From NCBI GenBank assembly GCA_964035545.1, contig OZ037765.1, positions 22,935,004-22,999,003 on the forward strand: a stretch of DNA of 64,000 nucleotides. Reading direction: 5' to 3'. The position numbers and the translations under genes are program-made. The notes below the pieces were generated by a model. That model worked only from the letters and a program-made list of their open reading frames with translations. It was not told the DNA's origin and made no database searches. This stretch comes from Bugula neritina (Eukaryota > Bryozoa > Gymnolaemata > Cheilostomatida > Bugulidae). Of the stretch, positions 51,601-63,380 are shown in pieces. Positions within the stretch are counted from its first letter, which is position 1. Each line of letters begins with the position of its first letter.

Positions 51601-54600
51601 TATGTACATTCTGTAAGCCTGCAGAGGTTTTCAAATATGATTCAACTTTCGGAATTTTAGAATTCTTTTTCAAAAATAAACTTCAATATAGCACACAATC
51701 TTCTGCAACGCAATATTGAGCCAATTGACAGCAAACGCTGCTTGTCTTGGTAAGTATTAAACAAATACTTGTTACTATAAATAGTTTGATTATAGCAACA
51801 GCGAAATACAATATTAATAACATTTACACATAACCAGGGAAGAGTTTAGATGGAAACTTTGAACTTCAGAAACTCACAAAACAAATACAAATATTCAAGT
51901 TGGTAAGCAAAAATTAATATCGCATCCTCCTACCCTGACCACTTCGGTGTGCCCATTCCGGCAGGCCCAATGCAGCGCACTGGAGCCTTTGTCATTCTGT
52001 CCATTCACGTTGGCTCCAGCTCTAATGAGAAGCTGCACAGTAAAATATTTATTATCATTAGCAGCCCACAGAATTGGTAAATCTCCTTTATCATTGGCCA
52101 GGTCCACAGGCATTTGACATTCGCTTATAAAGTACTTCACCAGCTCTACAAGTCAAACAAGTAATACCAATAATATACCTTCTAGAGATTGTGCCAAAAG
52201 AACTTTAAAAAATCTGTAGGCTCACAAGTGATAGAGTAGAGAGAAATATTTTTTTGATTATATTGTGAAAAAAATGGTGCAAATTCTATGTTTTTAAATG
52301 TTAGACATTTCAGACAAATTTCCTTCCATCTTACCGTTATTACCGCATTTAGCGGCAACATGTAGGCATGTCAGTGGGCGTGGCCTCTGACCCTCAGGTA
52401 CAATAACTGTCGTCATATACAGGAGTTTAGTCTTCAACTCCTGATCAGTCAGACTCGATAGTATTAACTTAACTGCAGCCACGTGGCCCTTCTCAGTAGC
52501 AACGTGCAGTACAGAGATCTTGGACTTCTTGCCTCCAACCATTACCTACATTTAATACATACATAGAGGTTTATATAAATGAGGATCTGAAAAAAATATA
52601 ATCCAGTTTCAACATTAATGAGTTTGTCATTTTTCCCCTGGCCCATGCTATCTGCTTAGTAGATTTCATAATATCAGGGTAAGAAAGTAAATATAAATAT
52701 AGCTATTTTACAAAAAAGAAATTATGAGAACATAACTCCAAACTGATAAACTGTGATCATAAAATATAGAGGTAAGTGCATTAATGGGGAAATTGAGAAA
52801 AGCTTATGTTCTAGTTTGAAAATGTAGCAAAATAAGTTAAATTATCACAAGAATTTTAACCCAGGCCCAACATTTATCAAGAAACTACAGAACTTAGGAA
52901 TTTCGATTTCTACACCTAAATGATAATGTATATGTTGTACGAGACTTGTACTGCATACCTGTTGACACATGCACACATATTTATCACTGAAGACAGTCAG
53001 CAAGTACTGAAGGAGCTCCATATTCACACTGGAGTAACTCAGTGCCCTGTGAATCAGAGTTTCGTCTGATTTGGACTGAACCAGCTTCTCAACATCACCT
53101 TTATTTCTCGTCACTTTGTCCAGACTAGACTTGAGATCAGCCAAATTCCCACAATCAACGGCATTGAAACATTCTGCAATTGCCTACAAGAATACAAAAA
53201 TGTAACTACCAACAGCTGTATTTGTCTTGATAGATGACCATCCTACAAATCAAGTACGGTTCGTGATATTAACGGTTGGCTTACCGGATATTAACAGACA
53301 TTTACAACGAAAAATTTACTTTTTGCATTTTTTCGTGCTGAAAGAAATATTTTTTTTTTTGTATATGGATGTCACTTTTTGTGCTTACTTGAGCATTTGT
53401 AAATCACAGATTATTATAACATCTTTCGGCTTTTGCCAAAACTCACAACTGTTGATGGTGTTATAGAACAACACTTGAGAACATAGAGATCAAAGCAGAG
53501 TGCATGCAAAGAATCACTAGTGCGTAATGTTCAAAATATACATGCATGCTACCATACAAAGAGGAAGGATATAAATTCTACAGTCTTCTACAGTCCTGCA
53601 TTGAAATAAGTTTATAGTTACTAATCAAACAAATATTTTGCTAGATCAATGGGTACATACAATGTAACTATGTACATTGCAATTGATTATGGAACTATTC
53701 AACATATGACTATTGTTTATCATCTTACCAGGATGTGATATTGAATAGTATCTGAAAATCAACAAGTTTCATACAATGCAACCAAAAGGTGAACCGCATG
53801 TATGAGTAAACTGACAACCTACATGTTATACATTTGACCAAAAGGATATCCAACTTAGTAAACCTACGCTTTCTAATGACATGAGGTTCATTGACCAAAA
53901 CACTGCTTACATGTTATTATTATTATGTAAGCACAGCTAACCCATGCAGATACCCTGTAATCTATATGCAGGTTGAATGAACTGTCACATATTCATGCAG
54001 TTGTGTCTTAGTAGAGACTGTATCTAAACACAAGGAAATTAGGAATCTGCCTTAGAACAAGTTGATATGCCTTAAACCATCACCCACTAAACTTAAATTT
54101 ATTAGAACACTCATTTTCAAATCAGTTTTAGTAAAAACTATATCTACCATGGTTTGTCAGTTTTGTACTATTTTCATATATTTTACATACAGAATTTCCG
54201 TGGGTAGGTTAATGCTTATGATTGAAAAACAACATATTTTCTTTTTAAGTTAGTAGCATCAATTTTTGACACTTATAAATTTATTCCTAGAGTCATTAGG
54301 CTAAAGAGTTTCAATAACAAAACTGTTTTAGATAAAAACACACACAGGGTATGAACTACAGGAGCAAATTAGTTTCGCAGTATTTGAAACTGCTTAAATT
54401 TTACACTTATCCTCCGTTGACTTTTTGCATTGGTTCAAAAAATATGCATACTTGCATAACATTTTCACCTCATGTGAACCGTATTTTAAGGTTCTCTAAA
54501 CTAATAAAGTCTTGTAACAGAATTCAAAATATCTGCCCAACTTACAGGTTTATGAAAATAAAGCATTGGATTTGAGATCCCAAAATGCACATATATCGGA

Positions 54601-56114
54601 GAAATTAACTACAGAAAGATATTTTTTTAGATGTAACTTATTCATAACTAATATAAATACACTCCAAATACTATTGGTGACCAGCCAATAGGGAGTAACA
54701 ACTAATGTGACTACAAACATGGAGATGAGGCTTTTACCTGCTCATAATCTATTACTTCCTTTCTAGATTCATCTTTTAACACAGTCACCTTCTCCAGCAC
54801 TGCGGTCTTCCTTTTCTTGTTATCAATAAACTTCTGAACAGTTTTTGTCATCAACTTAAAAAGTGAGAAATAACTATATAAAATATACTGCAATATATAT
54901 GTAGGCCCACCAAACCACTACCCGAACAAGATAAAGCGGAGATTGGTGAGAAAAAAAATATATGTAGGCGCAAAACAGCATGTTTAAAATGTATAAGAAC
55001 GAGCAAAGAAATACATAAATATGTGCTGCAATATAATAATATATACAAAAAGCAAAATTATTCAGATTTTGTTATAAATATCTGAGAATTCATATCATAT
55101 TAGAGTATTAGCAGCATTTTTTAGTAATCTGCATCAATGTGTCATAGTGCATTTGATTAAGTGCATTATGACAGCGCTAAGAGATCCTGGTACAAGCACA
55201 GAATATTTTACATAGCTGCTGCAGTCATCTGGGATTAATTCAAATAAAATCTTTTCAGCACTCACTGCACACCGAGACTGCCATTGAGTTGTTATTATTG
55301 CTCAAGTTTAATAGCAGAATACAATCTATTATTTAAAACTATTACCTGAATGAATACCACGTGATAAAGCACACCACAGTCATGAAATATTAAGGTTGTT
55401 GAAAATCAAGTCTCAACTACAGATAAGAAAAGCTCTCAAAATAGAAAAGATAGATACATGAAATAAATGTGAATCTGAATTTATTAAGCATCTAAAATAG
55501 ACTAACAAGTCTAATGGCTAACTTACCCTGTGTTCCTAAAATATATTCAAAACAAGGGTGATTGTCACGTTAGCATGCCGTAAATCAAAGAAGGATGTAT
55601 TAAGGTAGAACTTTCAACTTGATTATAGTAATTAATAATATGAATGTTTATTAGCAGATTTTGCAGAGTAATACTCTCTTCCAGGGTATGAAACTAGTAT
55701 CTTGGAACACTTAGAAATTGCTTACATTTCAATATTGTTATCACTGTGGATTTTTATATCAGTGACTGCTCACTACATAGTCAATACACAAATGCACTAA
55801 AGCTGTTTGACTAAGTATCTGATATATTATATTACTAGAAAATAACTAAATATAAGCACTCAAATGATAAACATGTGAGCCCTCTAAAGTCATAAAATTA
55901 TAACACATGTCAAACTGATGAACTTCACAACTGCTTCTATATACACTCCACATACCATAACATAATCTTAAAAATTCTATAGTTGTTTAGTTACTTGGTA
56001 TTAAATTACCTTTTCCTGTTCTTCAGTAACCTCTTTCTGCTTATTTCTTCTCATAACAAGCAAAGCTTTGAAGTCGCCATCTAAGCTGTCTGCATTGGAA
56101 GTGAAGTCTTCCAT
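45623..56114 (-). CDS. TRP cation channel, TRPV-like pore with long ankyrin array, about 15 exons, ~1276 aa
   Basis: Exons in transcript order: 56010-56114, 55527-55535 (9-nt microexon, tentative), 54738-54854, 52959-53183, 52335-52545, 51934-52145, 51362-51584, 50843-51024, 50335-50518, 49642-49793, 49133-49351, 48567-48690, 48011-48276, 47340-47526, 45623-47037. They total 3831 nt, phases consistent. The N-terminus (1-77) is Lys/Glu-rich. Ankyrin repeats run from about 85 to 745, with at least ten copies of motifs such as TALHFAAVEGHLDIAVLLL and TPLHLAARHGHPSMAAMLI. Residues 744-830 (NVTQYAAKLAATDMLIYIL...) resemble the post-ankyrin linker of TRPV channels. Six membrane segments: ~916-935, 962-988, 1011-1035, 1045-1062, 1084-1107 and 1148-1172. 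The pore filter-like GMSDFE (~1128) recalls GMGDLE of TRPV1. A TRP-helix-like ADVRKASEIMW and a short C-terminal coiled coil follow. It should be a plasma-membrane cation channel, probably sensory. Conventional TRPVs have six ankyrin repeats, so this could be a separate invertebrate clade. Confidence 0.85.
47871..47948 (-). pseudogene. Possible decayed or alternative exon in the TRPV-like gene
   Basis: On the minus strand this 78-base segment is bounded by an acceptor (TTACTGCAG) and a donor (GTAATG), within the intron before the WW-containing exon 47340-47526. Spliced in phase 0 it meets a stop at its tenth codon. Read two bases on, it is open and gives VVDVLLSTVNWW..., similar in pattern to VFEAICNNCIHWW of the next exon. 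It may be a dead duplicate of that exon or a poison exon. It is omitted from the gene model. Confidence 0.3.
55527..55535 (-). other. Candidate 9-nt microexon of the TRPV-like gene
   Basis: On the minus strand, TATATTTTAG is followed by GAACACAGG and then GTAAGT, a perfect donor. Inclusion adds three residues (Glu-His-Arg) in phase 0 between two phase-0 exons, so it could be constitutive, alternative or a coincidence. Confidence 0.45.
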
Positions 56115-56830
56115 GCTGAAACCTCACCACGCTGTTACTCCTCACATTTACTTCATACCCTTTAAAACAGATTCCCAAAGAACAATCAATTTCTGCTAAT
56201 CAAGGTCTTTCCCTGTACAATGCAACTAAAACTGTCCAATAATTTAATTTAATATAAACAAGCAATATAACAATATCGGCATAAGCAAATTTCAACTAAA
56301 ACAGCGTTCTTTAGGGGGCGGGGGGGGGGGGGGGCATAGTGTGTTAAAATTTGTATTATAATTATATCTCAATAACATTTAATCTTATTGCTACTTAAAT
56401 ATAAGAAGACATGCCTATTTCAAAGCAAAGACTAAGTTAGTGAACAAAATTCAAATTATTATTAATACAGTATTACATGACATTTAATGCTGACTGTGTA
56501 TTCAAATTAACCTAATTGATCTAGTGGTACAGTAGCAATACAATTGAGTAGAATATAAAACCTGTTGCTGAATGTTCATTCATCCATGCCCTTTTCCATA
56601 GTATTGCTGCCACAATTAGGTGACTAGCAGTTAACATAAAAATGCACATCGAGGTATTAGGCTTATAGCTATACTACCATTTTTTAGGAAAGCCAAATGT
56701 GATATGTCATACACAGCAACTCATCAAAGTGACTGTGCGAATTATACAAATTAAAATATAAATTAAATAAAATTATTGAATCAGTGCTACTGACTGACCC
56801 AACCTGTTACAGATGAATATGAATACAAAT
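56115..56830. other. Upstream region of the TRPV-like gene
   Basis: No coding sequence was seen. The promoter or 5' UTR of the minus-strand channel gene should lie here. The most conspicuous item is the G-run at 56313-56334. Confidence 0.45.
56313..56334 (+). repeat. G-rich homopolymer run
   Basis: After TTTA come six G, one C and about fifteen G. It is the only such run in the window and lies about 200 bases upstream of the TRPV-like start codon, on the strand opposite the gene. It could form a G-quadruplex, and its length may be a sequencing artefact. Confidence 0.9.
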
Positions 56831-57530
56831 GCTATGGTACTAACAAACAATAATACTAATAGTACTAGTAATAGTTATAGTACTATCACCACTATTATAA
56901 TTATTAAACTGAATTATTTAAATCATTGCTATTATTACAATTATAATTAATACTATGATTATAAATATAATTTTACAAATACAATCATGAATAAGTAAGA
57001 AATAAAAGCTATCAATAAATATTATATAAATACCAATATTCTATCAGTCATAATGATAACCAGTTTCAATGCAAGTTTGAGTTTTAGTTTTACTTTCAAT
57101 GTTAAAAATGAAAGTAGTTGAAATACTAGTAAAATATAAAATTAAGTGTCAGTATGAGTAACTGTAAGACTAAGGAGAAAGAGTGACTATCAGAGTATCA
57201 CTATGACAGTCACAGTCAGAAAGTGTGAGTGACATACTAATACTAATACTAGTAGTAATACATCATTATGATAAACTTAAAATTATTATGATTAACTTTA
57301 AGTTTAAGTGATTATCATTATTATAGTACTAATAGTAGTAGTAGTAGTAGTAGTAGTAGCAGTAGCAGTAGCAGTATCAGTAGTAGTAGTAGAACTACTA
57401 CTACTACTAGCACACTCACACTGTACAGTGGTAGCATTATACAGTATAACTATAAGACTAAGTATTACTATTACAAGTATTAGTATTAGTATCACGGCAG
57501 TTTCATCACAGGCTCTTGTTACTAACTAAA
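56830..57530. repeat. TAC/TAG/TAT simple-repeat island with TAG and TAC runs
   Basis: This is the fourth such island. It includes a (TAG)n-like run at about 57335-57391 and a (TAC)n run at about 57393-57410, which face each other and could pair as a fold-back. Also present are AATACTAATACTAGTAGTAA and GTATTAGTATTAGTATCAC words. Val- and Thr-rich open frames on the two strands are by-products. Confidence 0.8.
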
Positions 57531-57629
57531 CTTAATCGCTGAGTTTAAGATAAAGAAGTTCATTGTTGAAATCAGCCATCATCACCACCATAGGTATTGG
57601 CTATTGACCATGATGGGGAGAAATCCTTC

Positions 57630-57700
57630 AACTCTTAGCTGTAGAGCAAGAGCACTTTGCACACGAGGTTACAGGTCTTGGCATTCGTTGGGCTGTAAAA
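57630..57700 (+). ncRNA. Possible tRNA-derived SINE head, degenerate
   Basis: CTTAGCTGTAGAGCAAGAGC resembles a tRNA A-box region, and CACGAGGTTACAGGTCTTGG about 20 bases later resembles a damaged B-box arm. The acceptor stem is not convincingly paired and the B-box does not match GGTTCGA. If real it is an old SINE relic, not a working tRNA. Confidence 0.25.
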
Positions 57701-57838
57701 ACCATAGAAACACTTCTATGAGTGGACAAAATTAAAGCGCGGGTTATGACGTGTTCCTTTACGTAAGCATTTATATTGAAATCCATAGCCTAATGATATA
57801 TAATAATACTCTTCTCAGGGTAACACAACTACTAAATA

Positions 57839-57920
57839 ATGGTAAGCAGAAGTGCAATAATATATTATTATATATATATTATATACAATATTATAGTATT
57901 ATTGCACTTCTGCTGACCAT
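57839..57920. repeat. Hairpin element, 24-base arms with one mismatch
   Basis: TGGTAAGCAGAAGTGCAATA on the left is answered by TATTGCACTTCTGCTGACCA on the right around a 34-base AT-only loop of TATAT/ATTAT sequence, itself able to fold. With 24-base arms and an AT loop it is either a fold-back element or a miRNA-like hairpin. The loop is long and the sequence gives no way to choose. Confidence 0.8.
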
Positions 57921-60081
57921 CAGTTAGTGCTTGTGTTACGATGAAAAGTATGTTGTGTTGGCGCAAATAGTATGTTTTTACTGATTATTGCATGTTGTAC
58001 TTTTAACGTATCACCACAATAAAATGTACGACAGTTATTAAAATGTATTATATTGCATTCAGTTTTTATAGTTATTGTGTGATTCTTGTATGCTTATATG
58101 CATATACTAAACAGTAGTACATAACAGTAGAATTACATAACAAAGTGAGATATACATGACTAGCTGTGATATAGCAGCATATTATTGTACATACTATTTT
58201 GTGCATTATCAATTACACAATTTTTAATGTATTATAAGTATAACAATAAATGTTGCAACCATATACATTGTTATATCATACAAGTAAATATCCTTTATTT
58301 AGAATATATTTTATTATACTGGTAATGTATTCAACAAATTACAATGAATGTAATTATATGATGAATAAAAAATTATGTCAAAACAATAAAACAAATATAA
58401 TTAGTAAACTTTGTGAAATTGAAGTAAAAAAATCTGCAAGACACTACATGTAAACAGAATTGCTAAAATATTAGGAACCCTATACCACAAAATTTACGTA
58501 TGTACCAGTTTAACTATAACCATAAAAGCTGCAGTAAGGTAGACAACTCTGCAACACACCTATTGCACACTACGAATAGCTAAATCTCTTTCTGAATAAA
58601 CTTAGTTATTACTGCTATACAAAGTTGTACATTATGTTACATATATGCATAAAAATCTTCTTTACTATTTTGGAATCTCTTTGAATTAAACGAATTATAA
58701 TATTATATGTATTCAAGGATTCAGAAGTTAGAAAATGTACAATAAGATTAAAATGAACATAAAGAGAATTTTGGTTTAACCTATGAATATGTAAATTATG
58801 AATTTTTTATGATTTAAATTAAAAGTTCACCTCCCAATTATTCTATAATGACAATTATATAACCAGATAGATTCTCAACTTGGTACATAAAACCAGAAAA
58901 TTTTCTCGAGACATTTTTTGAAGCCTAGAAACAGTCTCTGCCATCTCAAACCTGCAACTCTCAACAGCTACAGATATTTGCTTGCTAGTGCTCTGTAGCC
59001 ATCTACGTAATTTCATGTTCACCGATCATTTTATAAAAATTTATCAAGTGCAATTGTATCTATAACCAATAATGACTCCTTTTAAGCTAAATCTAAATTA
59101 ATGTTTATATAAAAAATCTATGAATAGTTGTTTTGGTTTAAAAAGTTGTTAACTGTAAAATTTTGAAAATAGATTTGCATCTGTATTGCTAGTACTGCTC
59201 ATTTTCTTTACCTATGCCAGCGGCCAAATCTCAGCACTTTAGCTTATGCAACAAGTCTTATTGAATATATTTTTGATACAAGGAGTTATCTGCTCTAGAA
59301 ATAAAGTGCACCAGCTATAGCCAAAGGACAATTATAATTATATTTCAATGCATATACCACTTTGGCTACAACAAGTTCAAATTGAGAAGTAGAAAATAGA
59401 TGCCAATAGAAGGTCGTCTAATCAGTTGCTCCTAGGTTAAGAACAGCAAGACATTTTACCTAATTAAGGGAATTGTGTTTTCTCAAGTTTTATTTAACCA
59501 GGTAATAAAGTTGCTCAAAGCATTGCTTCCAATGACAATATCGTACCAACCTGACTAATTAAATATAGTAATATTTTAATCATTTTACTTGAAAAAAGTC
59601 ATGAGGCGCTGTGCTCACCTAACATGCAAGTGTTTATAGCTTGATATGGAATTTAAGACGTATAGTATTGCTTAAAAATTTCATTGATAGTTTAAGTATT
59701 TAGACTTCATGCATCAAGATCCATCAAATGATTAGCAACAAATTGAATCTATACACATGGCACGGTTGATTCGCCAGAACTGGCATATTGAATATGTTTT
59801 CACTTAATTTTGAACAGGAAATGTATAATTCGAAATGAGATCATCAATTCAATTATTCAATTATTTGATGACGAAGTCTACAAACTATTAAATGAAGAGA
59901 AATACTATCAATTATGGTAATATGTGTATTTGCGGTCACCAATTAGATATTTAATTATCATTAAAAGGCTGCCTGCTAGAAGGCAGCATTATTCAAAGTA
60001 TCCTGAGAAAAGCTGTTCTTGCAAGGATGGCTCTTTAACTTGTCACATTTATGTATCCACTGATAATTAGCTTCCAGTATT
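57921..60081. other. Non-coding AT-rich stretch
   Basis: No supported gene, RNA or repeat array was recognised. The open frame at 58250-58453 has low-complexity composition and no splice or domain support. Confidence 0.5.
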
Positions 60082-60210
60082 GTGCTGTACATGTAGGTAT
60101 TGTACATGTGGGTGCTGTAAAACATGTAGACGCTGTAAATATGTAAGTGCTGTACATGTCAATGTTGTACATGTTGATGCTGTGCATATAGGTGCTGTAC
60201 ATGTAGATGC
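60082..60210. repeat. 15-bp minisatellite, about 8-9 diverged copies
   Basis: The consensus resembles GTGCTGTACATGTAG, with TGTACATGT at its core (a near palindrome, ACATGT/TGTACA). The 15-base unit keeps both strands open over the array, giving Cys/Val- and Thr/Cys-rich spurious frames at 60067-60316. Confidence 0.8.
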
Positions 60211-61049
60211 CCAGTTAATTGTCTTGCAGCCAATCATTTTCTTGGCATCTAAAATTAACTCAACATCACTTTTGTGTGCACTATTTACATGCAATTTGCT
60301 TTCTAATAACATATGAAAGCCTTATCAAAATGTAAATACATATAGCACAATATGTCAAAGATACATGTAACAAGTCTGTACATATAATATTTAGTTTTTA
60401 GAATTGTATTTATTAGTTTATATATTATATTTATAGGATGTTAGTATTTATGCTAGATATTATTGAAAAAAAGTTAAAAATTTCCAATTATTAAGTATAA
60501 ATTATACAAACTACTTTCAAAAAAGCAATTTATGGTGTATTTAAATTAATATAGAACATTATTTTTTGTAAAACTTAATATATCAACATGCAATCTTTCA
60601 CTAAACCAGCAAAAAACCTGACTTGAGTTTTTATGAATTAATTTTGAGAGAGATGTACTACTATTAGATTATTATTATTAGGCCTATATCTTATTATAGA
60701 CAGCAACAGCTCACTAGATATTAAATTATTTACATTTATTTGTTTCATCATTATATTAACAAACCAAGACATTAGGTACAAAAAAGCTAAGAAGGCTATG
60801 ATGAAGCCCATTGCACTATAACCTAGTCATGCGCAAGCAGATACAAGCTGACAACAAGCCTATACCTGATACAAAACGCACAAACAACAATACCTATTCC
60901 AACAGGTGAAGCCTCAACTTCCTCCGAATTTAATATATAGAGTTACAGACTGATTGTAAAGCGGTTGGCAGTTCATTTTACAGTGCTGTCTCCTGATAAC
61001 AGTTTCTTCTGTGACCTATTTCTGCTTGAGAGTGAGGAAGAGGTTAACT
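60211..61049. other. Non-coding stretch between minisatellite and satellite
   Basis: Nothing recognisable was seen. About 60780-61050 is somewhat less AT-rich and leads into the satellite array. Confidence 0.45.
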
Positions 61050-63380
61050 TTCAAAAACCCGATAAGCTGTTGTGGTAGGTGAGCAAATTGAGTTTACAAT
61101 TTCTAGTAGTAAATTATATATTCTCCTAGAACTTTGGGTTTTTAATTGGCATCTTTACTAGAGGAGATTGCAATTAGCATCTCCACTAGGAGAGACCGCA
61201 ATTGTCATCTCTCCTAGGCAGATTTGGCATAGTTGCTAGGAGCATTGCTGATCCAACTAGGGGAGATTGCAATTGGCATCTCCTCTAGGAGAGACCGCAA
61301 TTGTCATCTCTCCTAGGCAGATTTGGCATAGTTGCTAGGAGCATTGCTAATCCAACTAGGGGAGATTGCAATTGGCATCTATACTACAGAGTGTTGTAAT
61401 TGGTTTTTCTACAAAGATGAATGTGCATAGTGATTAGGTATATGGCCAATCCTACTTGGTAAACCTTCAATTAGGAAAAAAAGCCAATGGTTCCCGCTGC
61501 TGGTAGATTAACCAATTCCAAACAAAAAACTCCAGTTACAGTATTCATCAAAGCTATAACTATAATAATTGCTATGCTCTATTCACGTATGAACATTTGA
61601 AGTAGTATAAACTAAACGTACAAACTCAATACTCCAGATAGGTTTTAATTATATAGTGTTCATAATTCTTTCATGTGGAAGTTTGAAGTTGTCCCTGACC
61701 AATAGGTTTTATCAAAAATAGTAAATATATGCAGTGAGCTAAGCTGTAAATCTTCTCCAGTTCAACATTTCAGGATGTTTACGCAAGACTTGCACAACTA
61801 AAACCAGCTATTAATTTCAATGTACATAAACATAGCATAAACTTTCAAAAACCAATAAGCTGCTGTGGTGAGTGAGAAAATTGAGTTTGCAATTTCTAGT
61901 AGTAAATTATGTATTCTCCTAGTTGTGTTTTTAATTGGCATCTCTACTAGGGGAGATTGCAATTGCTATCTCCACTAGGAGAGACTGCAATTGTCATCTC
62001 TCCTAGGCAGATTTGGCATAGTTACTAAGAGCATTGCTAATCCAACTAGGAGAGATTGCAATTGGCATCTTTACTAGAGAGTATTGTAATTGGTTTTTCT
62101 ACAAAGATGAATGCGCATAGTGATTAGGTACATGGCCAATCCTACTTGGTAAACCTTCAATTAGAAAAAAACCAATTGTTACCTCTGCTGGTAGAATAAC
62201 CAATTCCAAACAAAAAACTTCAGTTACAGTAATCATCAAAGCTATAACTATATTCATTGCTATGCTCTATTAATGTATGAACATTTGAATTAGTATAAAC
62301 TAAACGTACAAACTCAATACTCCAGATAGGTTTTAATTCTTTCATGTGGAAGTTTGAAGTTGTCCCTGACCAATAGGTTTTATCAAAAATAGTAAATATA
62401 TGCAGTGAGCTAAGCTGTAAATCTTCTCCAGTTCAACATTTCAGGGTGTTTACGCAAGACTTGCACAACTAAAACCAGCTATTAATTTCAATGTACATAA
62501 ACATAGCATAAACTTTCAAAAACCAATAAGCTGCTGTGGTGAGTGAGAAAATTGAGTTTGCAATTTCTAGTAGTAAATTATGTATTCTCCTAGTTGTGTT
62601 TTTAATTGGCATCTCTACTAGGGGAGATTGCAATTGCTATCTCCACTAGGAGAGACTGCAATTGTCATCTCCCCTAGGCAGATTTGGCATAGTTGCTAGG
62701 AGCCTTGCTAATCTAACTAGGGGAGATTGCAATTGACATCTCCACTAGGAGAGATTGCAATTTTCATCTCTCCTAGGCAGATTTGGCATAGTTACTAGGA
62801 GCATTGCTAATCCAACTAGGAGAGATTGCAATTGGCATCTTTACTAGAGAGTATTGTAATTGGTTTTTCTACAAAGATGAATGCGCATAGTGATTAGGTA
62901 CATGGCCAATCCTACTTGGTAAACCTTCAATTAGAAAAAAACCAATTGTTACCTCTGCTGGTAGAATAACCAATTCCAAACAAAAAACTTCAGTTACAGT
63001 AATCATCAAAGCTATAACTATATTCATTGCTATGCTCTATTAATGTATGAACATTTGAATTAGTATAAACTAAACGTACAAACTCAATACTCCAGATAGG
63101 TTTTAATTCTTTCATGTGAAAGTTTGAAGTTGTCCCTGACTAATAGGTATTATCAAAAATAATAAATATATGCAGTGAGCTAAACTGTAAATCTTCTCCA
63201 GTCCAGCATTTTATGGTGTTTATGCAGGACTGGCGCAATCAAAACCAGCTAATAATTTTAATGTACATGAACATAGCATAAAATTTCAAAAACCAATAAG
63301 CTCCTGTGATAGGTGAAAAAATTGAGTTTGCAATTTCTAGTAGTAATTTGGGTATTCCCCTAGTTGCATTTCCAGGTGAG
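61050..63380. repeat. Higher-order satellite: 671-794-bp units with internal 99-bp subrepeats
   Basis: The landmark ATAAGCT following TTTCAAAAACC recurs near 61057, 61851, 62522 and 63292, giving units of about 794, 671 and 770 bases. The 671/770 difference equals one 99-base subrepeat. The subrepeat landmark GCAGATTTGGCATAG occurs at 61218 and 61317 (99 apart), once in the second unit and twice in the third. Subrepeats contain CTAGGAGAGA...TCTCTCCTAG, 10-base inverted arms flanking GCAATTG-type cores. The rest of each unit (for example CCAATCCTACTTGGTAAACC and CTCCAGTTCAACATTTCAGG) is highly conserved between copies. No coding potential was seen. Confidence 0.9.

Noticed and set aside
57304-57529. 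Val-rich and Thr-rich mirror frames
   Set aside because: Translations of (TAG)n/(TAC)n runs.
60067-60316. Cys-rich plus-strand frame resembling a small secreted protein, and its antisense
   Set aside because: The Cys spacing follows the 15-bp minisatellite exactly. There is no signal peptide and no splice context.
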